From Phascolarctos cinereus (taxonomy: Eukaryota > Chordata > Mammalia > Diprotodontia > Phascolarctidae), in assembly GCF_002099425.1 (NCBI RefSeq), contig NW_018344059.1, forward strand, positions 6,398,001 through 6,462,000: a DNA stretch of 64,000 bases. The letters are read 5' to 3'. The notes below the pieces were generated by a model, which was not told the origin of the DNA, did no database searches, and saw nothing but the letters and a program-made list of their open reading frames with translations. Positions 43,000 to 56,020 of this stretch are shown in pieces. Positions within the stretch are counted from its first letter, which is position 1; every line of letters starts with the position of its first letter. The translations under genes were made by a program, and so were the position numbers.

Positions 43000-44220
43000 A
43001 GGAATGCTATGCATAAATAAATATTTCCCCATTCTTCCTACCTCCTCTGCTTGTCATCCTTTCCTCTACTTTTTGGAGTTCTTATTCTTTTTGCATTCTT
43101 CCAGTTTACATAATTTAATTCTCCTTCTCTTTTTTCTTTCTCCATTAGGTGATTAAAATCCTCCCTTCCTCTTCTCTCCTTTAACTTGTTAGGTTTTTAA
43201 ATAATCTGTGTCTTTTTCTAAAAAGGATTTCTCTATTTTGTTATCTTCATTAATTCTCTTTTCTGTCTATTCTAAATTTTTATTCTTTCATTCATGGTTC
43301 TTATAAATATTTCTTCTTTAGTCTGTGTTCTTCATAGAATTAAAGCTTTTTCTCTTTTGCTTCTTTGGAAAGATTTGCTAAGGCAGATTCAAGTTTTTCA
43401 ATTCTGTCAATTATTTCTCCTTTATGAGCCACACATTCTGCTTTGAAGGTTCTTATTTCTCTCTTGTACCATTCGGGAACATCCTGCAATGACTCCACAC
43501 TCTCTTGAGAATCCATAGTTTTTGCTGCCTCATCACGTGATGCTTCATATTCCTTTGTCTTGTATTTACTCAGAGATTTCTAGGTTAGTTTAGAGGCCAT
43601 CTTCTCTTCTGTTACTAATAGCTAACCTGTTGATTTGTCTGATTGCACTCAAGTTTTAAATAGAATTCTCTTCTGGAATCTTTGGTAACGTCAGTCTTTT
43701 TTTCTTTTATTCCCCTATCATTCAGTTTCTGATTCCTTTTCTTTTGATGGCAGATCCCTTGAATGTTAGAACCAAAGGTGTCTCTGCCTCTTTCCACACC
43801 ACACTGGAGAAATCACTTTTCACCAGCCTCAGTGCCTACACCAAGTGACTTCAGTGAGAACAGAGCTGGTTCCAGCTAGATTCTAGTCTCCTTTACTTCT
43901 GGCCTGGTGTAGCACTCCAAACACTGGCACCCTGCCCCAGTTCTCTCTATTCTTCAGTTCAATGGCTAACGATGTCACAGGCTGACCAAACTTCTGATTT
44001 CTTAGACCTCCACCTCCTCTGTGGTCACTAATCACCAGTCTCCCACAAGGCTATATTGTTACAGGATGTCTAATCTGGAAGCAGGTCTCAGTGCCACTTG
44101 GGAAAAGCCAATTTCATCCCTCAGGGAGGGCAGCATCAGCAGGGCCTGGTGCTCCTCTTGGGAAGGATGAGATGCTGGTAAATTTCCTTGGGGCTCAGGG
44201 CTCTGAAAGAAGCTGCCCCA
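43000..44220 (-). mobile_element. Probable old L1 5' part
   Basis: On the - strand GAAGATGGCCTCTAAACTAA (near 43600) is followed by coding-like sequence: KTMDSQESVESLQ, VPEWYKREIRTFKAEC and HKGEIIDRIEKLES, a coiled-coil pattern typical of an L1 ORF1 N-terminus. The subfamily differs from the young L1. The higher-coordinate part would be its 5'UTR. Assignment is tentative. Confidence 0.45.
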
Positions 44221-44234
44221 AAACATCTTCATAG

Positions 44235-44740
44235 TGATTGATCTTTCTTATGCACAGACTTTCATTGCTGTACTTGAATCCTTCAATAGTTTTCCTATTG
44301 TACAATAAGCTTCTAGGTCTGTTAGCCTGTCCTGTAATGCCACCCCAGCTTGGGGCTGCCCTATTTTTCTGTCCTTTCCATATTCTGGACTATTGTGTGC
44401 ATTTGGACCTATCTTGCTTTTTCTCATCTTATTCCTTCTTCCTAGAATGAATGCCCTGCTCTCCCACACACAACCACTGCTCTTCTATGCCAAGTTCTGG
44501 CTGAAATACCATCTCCTTCATAAAGCCTCTCTCAATATCTGCCCCTGCACGACTGCATCTTACATAGCATTTTCCTTGCTCTTCTCTTATGCATGTATCT
44601 TATGTTATTTAGTTATTGATGTTTACATAAACTCCCAGAGCGAAAACTCCACGTAGGACAAGGGTTTATCCCTCCTTCAATCCATGGATTTCTGGAAGTA
44701 CCATAGAGAAGGGGCTGTGCACACAATGGGCTGCTAATAA
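44235..44740 (+). repeat. L2 LINE 3' fragment
   Basis: CTTGAATCCTTCAATAGTTTTCC, ATAAGCTTCTAGGTCTGTTAGC, TTCTATGCCAAGTTCTGGCTG and CCTTCATAAAGCCTCTC are typical L2 3' sequence. Confidence 0.7.
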
Positions 44741-46150
44741 AATGCCTTTTGATTTTAGTGAAGATGATTGGTTAACAATCAAGATGGGTCAATTTTAGTT
44801 CCTTGTCTTAATGACCTAAAACTGTGTACAACATGACATATAAATCAGCCAAAGAGACTCACAAATTCTACTCCAAAGACAGTTAATAAGACACTCTCTT
44901 TCAGTGACTGTGACCTCAAAGCATGAAAACTGCCTTCCATTTCTTCTTCCCTTCCTCAGGCAGCTCTGCCATTTGGCAGCAGGTATAGAAGGAGTTACAT
45001 ACGGTTTCTTCTCAAATAGCAGGAAACACAAGCTATGTATTTTATAATTTTAGGTCCACGTTCAATGGCAATGCAGGGAATTCATATAAACTGTCTTCCA
45101 AGTTGTAATTTCTTGTGAAGTATCCAATAATTGTAGGGTTCAAAATTTTTTTATCAATATCAACTGAGTTCACCAGACCTGTGAAAATAAGGGAGCAGTA
45201 ATACTGGATGACATGTGCTATGGCTAAAGCATTGGGAGAATATGCATTCCAAATTGAATTCAGTTCTGAATCATGAAATCGTTGCTCGTGATTTCCCCTT
45301 TCTCCCTGCTGACCTAAAAATGCTGCTTTCTTCTCATCCATACATAAAAATAATCAACTGTGGGGTTGGAAAGGGACAAACACACATATGCCAAAATTTG
45401 TCACAGACTACAATAAAAGAGAATAGAACACAAAATCTATGTACACTGTTTATTTTATCTGGGAGTCCTGACTTCTGAATCAACATTAATCAGTCTAATT
45501 GTCTGAGAAGCCATCACAAATTGAGGCTGGCATTATCTTGAATTCACTAGCACTAGTCTGATATTGATATTTATATCATAAGGGTGTTTAAAAATGCAAA
45601 CGAAGCTAAGTTATAACCTGAGAGAAGCCATATACAGGCTTTCTAATTTGGTCTCTTTCTCAATGACCCAGAAAAAGTTACTCTTGTTGGCTCCTATGCT
45701 GTACAGACTGTAAGATGTCGGAAATCGTTCTTTTTAAACTTGCAGCTTCATTTTTGCTTATGGTTTCAAATATTCAAAGCCTTTCACAGTTATCAATGAT
45801 ATTTAACTGGTGGTCCTCCTTAAAAGTCCTGCCATTCATTGAGGGCTGTAAATGCGGTAATATTGTCACTCACATTCACATAATTTTCCAGCAAATGGGA
45901 CACAAAGTACAACTTCAACACGTTATAAAGATAGAATACTTTCTGTTCAGAAGAGATAAAAATCTGAGCTAAGTCGAGTGTGAACCATGCTAGTTCACTC
46001 AAATTGAAAATCCATCAAAGCCAGTGACCACTCCTCTATGCCAATTCTTTTCACAGAACAAACATAAAACCAACCAACTTCTATTTACAATAGGACTGGG
46101 AAATAATCTCTTGAAATAATATGCCTAAATTATTGTAATTGGTACTTTAC

Positions 46151-46243
46151 CTGAGGACAGAGGGCTTCCAGTTGGCTTGCTGACATTCGAACCAGCTTCA
46201 CACCTTCTTCATTGTTTGAAATAGAACAGGCTAAGTTAGCCAC
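46151..46243 (-). CDS. CTNNA1: CTNNA1 exon 10, M domain
   Basis: The 93 nt (31 codons, phase 0 at both ends) encode human 433-463: VANLACSISNNEEGVKLVRM and SASQLEALCPQ. The exon is too short to show up as an open frame. It is recognised from the protein and from its borders: acceptor CCTCATTTAG before GTGGCTAAC and donor GTAAAG after CCTCAG. It is identical to human by memory and lies between the two largest introns of this half of the gene, 10 and 9. Confidence 0.97.
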
Positions 46244-47734
46244 CTAAATGAGGAAAAGGAAAAAAAAAAAGAAAAAGAAATACTTATTTTGTTGCTCTGA
46301 GAAAAAAACAACAATATTTTCCAAGCCTGCATTATTGCTCGCTAAGAAAATCTGAATAGTCTAGACCTCAGGAAACATTCCACCAACATGATTTAACCTT
46401 CATTAGCTGCGAACATGACAACACATAGGTACACAAATTCTTTCTGACTAGTGCAAAGAAAATTCTGTTTAATGCTGATTATTAAATGCTATTCCTACAT
46501 ATAATTTTTAAACTATTTCCCTGACTATTTGAAGACTAACTGAAAATGATCAGAGCTAAAAGTATGTCTCAATATCATTTAACTTTAGCCAGTTTTTTTT
46601 CAAACAACATTTTTAATAATTTTGCTGATCTTCTAGGTGAAAGGGGAGCTAAATAAAAATAAACCTATCTTTTTCCTCCATAAGACATCAGATGGCCTGT
46701 ACCTGTAAGACTAGAAGACAAGATGTCTACAGAGTGTAGTAATTATTTAACATACTTGGTTGCTTGAGGTTTTAATGCTCAATTTATTAAAATGTTTAAA
46801 ACCACTGATAGTTAACCGACAGCTCTATTTAGGCAGTTAGTTACTCTCTGATCTGTTTTTATGTGAAGTTATTATTTAACAAAATCTTGAAAGCATATCA
46901 TAAGAGGGAAAAATAGATCTTTGCCCAGTTCAGTGTGCACAACTGTAAGACAAAACACAATGTGGGAATTTAACTTGAAAGACGTTTCCATTTCCCCTTC
47001 AAACACTCTCAGAGTGGGCAGTGTCAGATGATCTTATACTTGTATAAGTTGTGGAACCTCATGGAATCTTATAGCTGTGGAATCCAAGCAAAAGTTTCCT
47101 AATACATGTCACTTAAAATTCTACAACAATTCACCTCTCTGTTTTGAATACTAGGTTGTTTTGCTTACGATTTTTTTTTGTTTAAAATATGACAGACTTC
47201 AACATCACTATGAAGATAAAGATCAGGAAAACAATTATTAGTTATGTTCAATCCTCCTATATTCTAAATAGGTTTTATATTAGCTCTGGCAAATTTTGTG
47301 AATGGAAAAGGTATAAATGTAAGAAAATGACTTTTGCTCTCTATGACCCAACACACCTGGTGCTTGAAAATGGAAGAGAATCAAGCTCAATGTGTTTTAC
47401 AGAGAAAAGCACTGTAATGCAAGGCTTCAACTTTCCCCAAGGACACTTATTTACTTTAACAGAAATTCTTTACCCTGCAGCTCAAGAAAATAGAGGCTCA
47501 ATTTTACGAACCGCAAAGTTTCCTGCCTAAAGTATCATGTAGAGGCACTTAAAGAATAACTAAGAAATCATGATTGTAGTCTGGAGAAGGTCAGTGTTTA
47601 ATTCACATTCTGACTTTCACAAACTACAAATGCATGTAATCTGAAGGTTATAATAAGGATGATGCAACCAACAGTTCAGATACATATTTCAAAACAACAA
47701 TCATAGTTATTAAACATTAAAAAATAAAGATTAT

Positions 47735-47855
47735 GTTAATGTATAGTTGAAGGAACATTTAATTTGGAATATGAGGACCTGGGTTGAAGCCCAGCTCTGC
47801 TGCTTGCTACCCTGAGTGATCTTAGGCAAGCCACTTAATTTCTCAAATTATATAT
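47735..47855 (+). repeat. MIR SINE fragment
   Basis: GGACCTGGGTTGAAGCCCAGCTCTGCTGCTTGC and GAGTGATCTTAGGCAAGCCACTTAATTTCTC follow the sense MIR. Confidence 0.75.
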
Positions 47856-48648
47856 GGTGTCCCAATAATCTTAGTGTAGTTTAAAATTTTACAGCTTAAA
47901 CAGTATAACATGGGGCGTGTCTAGATGAGATAATTTAATGGCAGATAAAAAAAATCCAAAAACACCCAGTTTCATTTGGCTCTGTTTTTTTTTTAAACTC
48001 ACAAAAAAAGAGACGAAATATCTCTTTCTTTAGAATAAGGGAGGCATTTTAATGGAGAATGCTCTCAGGGCCAGACTAAATAATAGTCTGGTCTTATATA
48101 AACGCCATTTCCCTATTTTGTATTCTCATTTTAAAAGGATTTTGCAGACAGCAAAATTAGAGATAGCAAGTATATTTTAGTTACTCAACTGCTCAATGCC
48201 AAAGGTGGCCAAAGAAAATTAGATGACTGAAAAGTACACATGGGTGTATTATTGATAAAGAAGTTAATATTGATGGAATTTGAAGCTCAGCTTAAAAAAT
48301 TAACTTGATATGAATTAAACAGTAACATGTAAAAGGTGTTATTGTTATGTTGAAGACAATCCATACAATTAGAATATTTTATAAAAGCAGTAAGCAAAAG
48401 GCCCTGAAGTGTTTCACTGAAGTATGGAGAACTGTTATTGAAAAGGAATCTTCAGCAGGCATTTAAAATACCTTACCAACAAGCGAAATTGGAAGAAAAA
48501 AAAGTTCTGAAATCTTTGGATCAGTACATTCTTTCATATGGAGTTGGTTCATTTTGCTCATATGAGGTAGTCAAAATTCTGAGTCCTTGGGCAAATATTA
48601 TAATAATGACTAAATAAATGATATACAAGCTGAAAAAGACATCTCACT

Positions 48649-48806
48649 GGGGCAGGTAGGTGGTGCAGCACATAGAGCTACGGCCTCTGAGTTAGGAGTA
48701 CTAGAGTTCAAATTCAGCTGCAGACACTTGACACTTACTAGCTGTGTGCAAGTCACTTACCCCTGACTGCCTCACCAAAAAAGCAAAAAAAGAAAAGGAA
48801 AAAAAA
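48649..48806 (+). repeat. tRNA-derived SINE, short form
   Basis: GGGGCAGGTAGGTGGTGCAG, GAGTTCAAATTCAGC, GACACTTGACACTTACTAGCTGTGTG and CCCTGACTGCCTCACC are followed by an A-rich tail with G/C interruptions. Confidence 0.9.
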
Positions 48807-49004
48807 CTTCACTGTAAATAATTCTTTGTTTGATGTGAATTTAAAAGATGTGAAAACAAAACAAAAACAAAAACTTACTAACAGTAATTCAGGTACACCA
48901 TATAGCAGAGCTGCATTTAAGAGGGAGAAACAAGGAAACAATTTCTAATTCGAGGGTCATAAGTCAGGGTGTTAGTTCTGCAGCCTACAGGCAAGGTTGA
49001 AACA

Positions 49005-49260
49005 ACTTTTTTGTTGTTCAGTTGTGTGTGACTCTTTATGACCCCATTTGGGGTTTTCTTGGCAAAAATACTAGAGTGGTTTGCTATTTCCTTCTCCAGT
49101 TTGTTTGACATAGGAGGAAACTGAGACAAGCAAACAGGGTTAAGTGGCTTGCCCAGAGTCACACAACTAGTAAGGTTCTGGGGCCAGATTTGAATTCAAG
49201 AAGGTAAGTCTTCCTGACTCCAGACCTGGCATTCTATCCATTGAGCCACCTACCTGCCCA
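49005..49260 (-). repeat. tRNA-derived SINE, long form
   Basis: A full-length - strand copy: TTTTTTGTTGTTCAGTTGTGTGTGACTC, CCCCATTTGGGGTTTTCTTGGC, TGGTTTGCTATTTCCTTCTCC, GCCCAGAGTCACACAACTAGTAAG, TTCCTGACTCCAGACC, ATCCATTGAGCCACCTACCTGCCC. Confidence 0.9.
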
Positions 49261-49319
49261 AAGTAACTTTATATGGAACTGAAAAATAAAGTACATTTTA
49301 TAGCCCCCAAAAAGAAAAA

Positions 49320-49560
49320 GAAATAAGGTAAGTGCCTTCAACTGAGGAAATGGTTGAAAAACTATGATATACAAATGTACTGGAATATTATTATGGAAAA
49401 TAGAAGATACTGAATATGAGAAATTCAGAAAATTTTGTCCAAGACTTGTATGAAATGATGTTGAGTGAAGAATCACATAGTAAGTAACTATGACAATGTA
49501 AATGAATGTGACACTAAAAGTCAACAGGATTCAAATAAAATGCAATGACCAATATTGATT
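49320..49560 (+). mobile_element. L1 LINE 3' end fragment
   Basis: TGAGGAAATGGTTGAAAAACTATGATATAC (as ...GEWL-KLWYM), TACTGGAATATTATTATGG and GAAATGATGTTGAGTGAAG correspond to the ORF2 end of the young L1. It is diverged. Confidence 0.75.
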
Positions 49561-50794
49561 CCAAGATGGCTGATGTTGGAAGCTACTTCCTTTCTCTCAG
49601 TTGAGGTGGTGGACTACAAGTGGTAGATGTTATATACTGTGTTAAGTAATTGTCATTGGATAGCTCTGCTTAACTATTGGTTATATATTATATACATGAA
49701 TACCAATATGTATACCTATATATAATACACTCACACACACATATAGATGGCACTATGGGGGCAGGATCAGAAGGTGATTACTATAGAAATTACTTAAATT
49801 TAGATCTAAATTTCAAAACAGTATGTAAATAAATACACATAAAAGAACAGATGATTTCCCTATTTCATGTGTTCTAAGAAAAAAGTGGTGTTTTTTTTTC
49901 AATTAAAGATATGCATAAGACTTCCAAAAACTAAGTTGGTAAGAGCCAACACATCTGCTCAGATTTTATTTTGGTAATGCATCAAAACGTTTATGAAAGA
50001 ATAGCTAGCTCTTTGCTCAGCTTTCATTTCAAAAAAGTTGGTGGCACAGATAACTATTACAAAGTTCTACAGCTTCAAGAACTTTTTTTCACGGTGGACA
50101 CACATTTTGAATCCTTTGGGTGGACGGCAGTATGGTACAATAGAAATTCTGAGGGACTTGGCATCAGAGGACTTGAGTGGTTAGCTTCATTTTCGTTCTC
50201 AACAGTACGTTTTTCTAATAGCCAATGAATTACACCATTGCACGTAAGAATAAAACGTTTCAGAATTGTCTGATTATAAGAATCTTACTTAACGAAAACT
50301 TGAAGGTAGGGGAGATTCTTCTCAATGAGTCAAACACACAGCAGGGTAAAATGTCATGTTTACAAGATTATCTTGTCAGCCCCTATATATTTACTTCAAA
50401 AACAGCATGCCCAAAATTGGTGTAAGAGCCCAAAGGTGACTTATTAAACAAAACTTCATTATGGATGCTGTGAATTTGCCACCGATTTTCAAAATGAACA
50501 TATGAAAAAAAAATCTACTTGAGGAAAAGGATATAATCCTTCTAAGTATGAGGGGATGGCCATAATTCATTGGAAAGAAAGAGAAGATTTGTTTCTGTAG
50601 GGGAGACACTCCTGTCTATATACACACACTCTCTCTCTCTCTTTATATTTTATTTATCTGAAAAAGGTAATTTCCTGGAGTCCTAGTGACTAAGGTAATT
50701 CCACTTCTCTTCCCACCCATTCAGGGAAGGATGAAGGCCAAGCCCAGCATCGAACAGATAATGAAGTGATTCTGTTTTATTATTTTTCTTTCAT

Positions 50795-51750
50795 TTCAAC
50801 TGAATTCCACATCCATTTAGTAAGAACCTCGAAAGTACAAGTGGTTGCCAACACAAAGAAAAAATCAAAACTGTTCCTTTTCGGGGCAGCTAGGTGACAC
50901 AGTGGATAGAGCACCAGCCCTGGAGCCAGGAGGAGCTGAGTTCAAATCCAGTCTCAAACCAGATACTTGACACTTACTAGCTGTGTGACCCTGGGCAAGT
51001 CTCATTAAATTGCCTCATTAAAACAAAACAAAACAAAACCTGTTCCTTTTCTCTAGAAGCTAACATTCTGTTGGATAGATACAACATATACACAGCAAAG
51101 TAAAAACAAGCTAATTTGAAGATACAGAAAACTCAGGAGTACTGAAAACTTCTGGTAGGAGACGGCAGCTAAGACTTGAAGGAAGCTAGGGATTTCTAAG
51201 AGGTTGGTGGGAAAAGGGAGTGATTTGAAACATGGAGTACAACCCTGTTTGGAAGGCATGGAGGAAGGAGATGGAACACTGAGTCTGGTAAAGAGTGAGT
51301 AAGCTTGAACAAAGAATATGTGAAGGGGACAACTAAGAAGTAAGTCTAGTTAAGAGCAGGTAGGAGGAATCAGATTCTTTCAAGGCCAAGCCAAAAAATC
51401 TGTATTTTATTACAAGCAACAGAGAGTCATTGAAATTTATGTAATAAGATGGAAGTGGATGACAAAATGTCATAAAGAAAATATTACATAAGCCAGCTTG
51501 GCTGGAGTAGAGAGTGCATAAAAGGGAATAAGGTATGAAGAATTTTAAATGCCAAACATAAGACTTTCTATTTTATCCTAGAAGCCACACAGAGCCTCTA
51601 GAGATTCCTCAGCAGGAGACTAAGAAGTTTAGGTCATGGTCTAGAAATACCAATTTGTCACCTCTGTGAAGAATGGATCAGAGAGGGAAATGACTGGACA
51701 TAGGGAGAGCAAATAGGAGACTACTATGATAGCACCACTAAGAGTTGATG
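50795..51750 (+). repeat. Unnamed old dispersed repeat, long copy, split by a SINE
   Basis: The 5' part (TCCACATCCATTTAGTAAGAACC...CACAAAGAAAAAATC, to 50882) continues after the SINE at 51052 with CTAGAAGCTAACATTCTGTTGG, CAGCTAAGACTTGAAGGAAGC, and ends near 51750 with ATTTTATCCTAGAAGCCACACAGAGC...AAGTTTAGGTCATGGTC and CAAATAGGAGACTACTATG. It corresponds to the copy at 27825-28215 and to the 5' pieces at 3985, 4885, 18135 and 59305. Confidence 0.55.
50883..51039 (+). repeat. tRNA-derived SINE inserted in an older repeat
   Basis: GGGGCAGCTAGGTGACACAGTGG, GGAGCCAGGAGGAGCTGAGTTCAAATCC, ACACTTACTAGCTGTGTGACCCTGGGC and an (AAAAC)n tail. Exact 12-bp duplications CTGTTCCTTTTC flank it (50871-50882 and 51040-51051). 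The element is complete and relatively young. Confidence 0.95.
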
Positions 51751-54041
51751 AAGATTTAAATTGGCACAGTGGCTATCATAATAAAGAAAAGGAAAGTGAA
51801 GCAGACTCCACAAGACTTGGAGACACACAAGTAGCTCCAACTAGATGGAAGGCAAAACAGGGAACGGAGGACAACAGGACAAGGGGGCACACCTGAGTAA
51901 TTAGGGGGATGAGTGTATGCTCAACAGAAATATGCTAAGTCTCTATCTCTGTGCAACTGTGATTTTATATCCAATTGGGTAGGATCTTGTGTAGCTATTC
52001 CATGCCTCTACATTACTGGGAATACCCTGGACAAAAAAAAAAATGTGAACTGCAGCCTTCACTAAAAGTTATCATCCTTGAATTTTGCACAGCATGTAGA
52101 GAACTGCCCATTATTTCCTTGAAATCTAGGTTGTAACTGAGGGCCCTGAAATGGAAACCTGCTCTAATAAATATAACACTAACATGAAAAAGGAAGGAGA
52201 CAAAAAGATTCAAGGAAGTAAGTGTAGACAAAGGCAGACCAGCAGCACAACAGTGAAACATTTCACCTTTACTAAAGATAAACTTCTTATTAGTTAAAGG
52301 CATCACGTAACTTAACCAGAAGAAAAAGGTATTGCCTAGAGATGTGATATTAAGGCTTGTACAGCATTTTGAAAAGTCATTCCCTTTTCATGCACAAATG
52401 CAATTATATACCCAAGTATCTATATTACCACTGATATGATTTAACTGTTTGCAAAATGGTAGGACATAGCCTGTGGTTCTGTCTCATACAGTAAAAGGCA
52501 ATGTTTAAGGCATACCAAATAGAGTGTGGAGGAGGGGAGAGGTGAGAAAAGGGGCCAAAATGAACTGTGATGGGAAACAAGAAATTTAAGATAGCAAAAC
52601 TAGTCATAACCAAAAATATTTGGTGGTAAAATTTAGGATGGAAAAAATAAGCACAAACACAGAAAAATATATCCAAGTGACATACATTGATCTGATCAAC
52701 TCTGACACAAAGCAAAACAAACCCCACTATCTGAGGGTGACAAGCACAGAAAGCGCTGTTTACGTTACTCAAATGCAGACCTGCTACTCCCTGAAACTTA
52801 ATCCAAGCACCAGGCCATTTTGCCTAATGACACATTATGGAACTAAAAGTGCTTTATCTACTGCTTTAGGCATTTCCAGTGTATGAGGAATTAGTGAGCA
52901 CTACAGTTGTGCAATCAGTCTTTGTATACTTCTGCTTTATAAAGCCCTGTGTCACATGACCACTGCCACATAAGAGAAGCATTACTGAACTATTCTTAAG
53001 GAAGGTACAAAAAGAACTTGAAATTTCATCAGTGGACTGTTTTGGCTCTTCTTCAGAGCAATGGCTGGATACATAATGGACACTTACAATTTGTTGTTTA
53101 ATTGATATTTAACATTAATTGTCAAAATCATTCATCTGAATTGAGGATTGACCTGTGTATTTAGTACACAGTGAATTCTGGTCAGCCTGATAATGTTCTT
53201 GGAAGCCAGGTTTAAAATTAATCATTGTTAATATTTCCCACTAAATATTTTCACACTTTAAATCTAGTTTAATATGTTATTATTTAGTCTAATAATATGG
53301 TTAGAGATCTAAATGTACAAGATACATATTCTAGAGCATTTGCTATCCATGCATATATATTGTTCTACAAAATGCCAGTTTTAACCTTTTTTAATATGTT
53401 ATTACTACTACAAAATTACAACATGTATAAAAAACTATTTCCTTAAAATACAAAAAATTTTTCTCTCTTGCTCTCTCCCCCTAATTTCCCATTAGGGATC
53501 CATCCTTTATTTTCATATCTTCATATAAACTGCTATTATTACAGAATTATAGAATATTAGAGCAATGATCACAGGGTCAACTTATAACTAGAAAGGACCT
53601 CAATGGTCTTCTAATCCATAGTCTAATTTAATAGACAGATAAATGGGAGAAAGTATTGGCCCAAAAACAAAATTATACCATATGATCTCCAATGCTTGTA
53701 GGTAAGAAATACTGAGGTTAAGATACATATTTACCTACTAGTTACTATACTACGTATTTTTGAAAGTGTTATTTCTATGCACTCTTGTGCATCACTGCTC
53801 AGTTCAGGCTGTATGCTAAGACAGAAACCATTTATATTTACGCATGTACAAACAATAAACACTATTTGACAACATTTGTGATGTATGATGAATATTAAAT
53901 TACGATTAAAGATGCTCTACATCTTATACAAAATTACACACAAAGTAACCAGTCCCATTTCAAAACACAGCAGTTTTCCTTTCCCCTGGGAAAAAAAGCA
54001 CGTTGATGAAATAGCATGTGGGAAAAACATGGCTTACTTAC

Positions 54042-54194
54042 CTCAATTAGTTTGTTAGCATGTTCTCGGAAAACTTGAGCATACTCTTTAACTTCTTTCT
54101 CGTTTCCATTCTTTGCGGCCTCGATCAATACCAAAAGTGGTACGTTAGTTTCCAAGAATGAATCTGAAACATGGTCCATGACAGCTTTCCGGAG
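54042..54194 (-). CDS. CTNNA1: CTNNA1 exon 9, M domain
   Basis: The 153 nt (51 codons, phase 0) encode human 382-432: LRKAVMDHVSDSFLETNVPL, LVLIEAAKNGNEKEVKEYAQ, VFREHANKLIE. The acceptor is TAATTATTAG and the donor GTAAGT. The open frame that appears to start at MDHVSD and run into SKPCFSH is this exon read through its donor. It is identical to human by my reading. Confidence 0.97.
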
Positions 54195-55939
54195 CTAATA
54201 ATTAAATTTCAAAAATTTAATTTTATTTCTGTCAGAAACTAGACTTCTTAAAGTTTCCATCTAATGGGAACACACGGTAGGCTTGATTGTACTGAAGAAA
54301 AATGAGGTTGCTCCTTTAAACAGGGTTAAAACAAGATCACTAAGGGCAGAATTTCAAAATTAACATGGTATAATCAACTATAGCAGCAAAAATCCATTTT
54401 AGAACAAATATAAATATTATATTTGAACGATAACATTTGACAAGCCATTCTAGCTTCCCAAGGCCATATCTTTTCCTTTGATGGTGCCAAACTTCTGGGG
54501 TAATGTCAAAGAGTATAAGTACAATGTTACACAAGGATGAATATTCATTAGATTGTGAGCCCCATGAGGGCAAGCTTTAATAAATGTTTTTTAGATAATC
54601 CTTAAGAAAGGAAGAAGGTAACTAAGGCTGTGTTATTTAACTTTAGTGACAGTTAACAAAAGTGAACAACATATGAAAATTGGCAATTTTTCCAGTTTAT
54701 GCAAACAGGACTTCCATACTGAAATGCTGCCTTTTATTACATTCTCTGACACAGCTTCATTAGGTGGAAACGGAAAAGATTTAGTGATTGTCTTTTTAAA
54801 CTTGCTTTCTGGGGTCTTATGCAATAGAATGGCACTCCAATCAGTATGCAAAGTCATTACTATTATTGTTCCACAATGGAGACAATCTGTATTACTTGGC
54901 ATAAAATCATTAGAAGGTAGTATCTAGTCTAATCTAGTCTGAGACCACCACCAAAAAATCGAACAAGTTAAATTTTATCAAAATGTATTATTCCAAAATA
55001 GCATATCACATTTATGTTATCTTCAACATAAAAGAGCCAGCTTTTTGATCAAATGCTAAAGGAAAAGTAAGCAACTAATCTCTCTGCCATAAATGGATTT
55101 ACATTTAAGAGATTCTTCATGGTCATCTCACGTGCTATTAAATTACTTTAAATGAATTCTGTTACATTTGGTTGGTTCTTGTTCACGTTGTAGCTAATTT
55201 TCTGTTAGTCCCAGTGTGACAGAATTAGCCTGGATCCTCATGGGGTTTGATTAGTCACTTAGAAACTCATTAGTGAAAAATGGTTAGAGGACTAAAGGGT
55301 ACTAGAAAATTACCGAATAGTTTTGGGGTGTGTGTGCATGTGTGTATGTCGTGTGTGTGTGCGTGTGTGTGGCTCATTTATGTAAACCAAGGTCTACACA
55401 TAACTGGATAGGTTAGCAAGAAAGCCAGCTGCTCTTTCCCCTTCAGTGGAGAAGAAATGAACTGACCCATGATCAAAGTGACTTAGATATCCCACAGATA
55501 TCTGTGGTAACAGCTTGGAAAATCATCATAACAGCTTGGGTCCAATCTCTATCAATTCTGGGATCCAAGCAAGATTTAAACAAAGTATATACAATACGGT
55601 ATACTTTTTTTTGAAATACTGGATTGGGGTTGGGGGGAAGAGGTGAGGGCAAGGATATTTTCTGGACCAGAATGCGAGAAGCAGACCAATCACCCCAGGG
55701 ATAGGGTAGCAGGTGGCATTTGCACTTATGTTTTGCCCCTCTGCAGTAACATTTTCTACACCAAATTCAGAGAAATTTATTAACCCACCAGTCCCTGGTT
55801 GATATCAACAGAAGCCACTTTTTATATTAAAATCCATACTTCCCCACCGTAAAATTATAACACTCAACATTTAAAAAATTAATCATTTAACACTAGCTTG
55901 ATCCCACAGAAGAAAATGTAACATCTTTCTCTAGCATAC
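54195..55939 (-). other. CTNNA1: CTNNA1 intron 8
   Basis: The intron is 1,745 bp. A GT-rich interrupted microsatellite lies at 55326-55371 and a weak L2-like 3' end near 54550-54590. Nothing else is recognised. The donor is GTATGC. Confidence 0.85.
55326..55371. repeat. GT-rich imperfect microsatellite
   Basis: GTGTGTGTGCATGTGTGTATGTC and the following GTGTGTGTGTGCGTGTGTGTGG form an interrupted GT tract. Confidence 0.9.
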
Positions 55940-56020
55940 CTGTCTTCGTAAATCTCTGGTCTTTTTTGTCATTTTGTCTATTGCAGAATTAAGGGCATCA
56001 CTTCTTTCTTTACGTCCAGC
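55940..56020 (-). CDS. CTNNA1: CTNNA1 exon 8, M domain (first exon in the window)
   Basis: The 81 nt (27 codons, phase 0) encode human 355-381: AGRKERSDALNSAIDKMTKK and TRDLRRQ. The acceptor is ATTTTACAG and the donor GTATGC. This is directly after the vinculin-binding segment of the M1 bundle (human about 305-352), which lies in exon 7 beyond the window. It is too short for an ORF scan and was found by reading. Residues match human by memory. Confidence 0.97.

Larger units (their letters stand above)
25553..46150 (-). other. CTNNA1: CTNNA1 intron 10, LINE-rich
   Basis: At about 20.6 kb this is the largest complete intron in the window. MIRs, SINEs and L2 copies are spread through it. At least eight L1 pieces lie between 30.7 and 44.2 kb, including the young L1 at 31171-34989. 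Segments 26300-27820, 30200-30680 and 44760-46150 hold nothing I can assign. No host exon is seen inside. Confidence 0.85.
46244..54041 (-). other. CTNNA1: CTNNA1 intron 9
   Basis: The intron is 7,798 bp. It contains a MIR (47.74 kb), SINEs (48.65, 49.01 and 50.88 kb), an L1 3' end (49.32 kb) and a long copy of the unnamed old repeat (50.8-51.75 kb). Segments 46300-47730, 49570-50790 and 51760-54041 show no recognised family, except a weak MIR-like piece near 50.13 kb and an old MIR-like piece near 53.57 kb. Donor GTAAGT. Confidence 0.85.
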
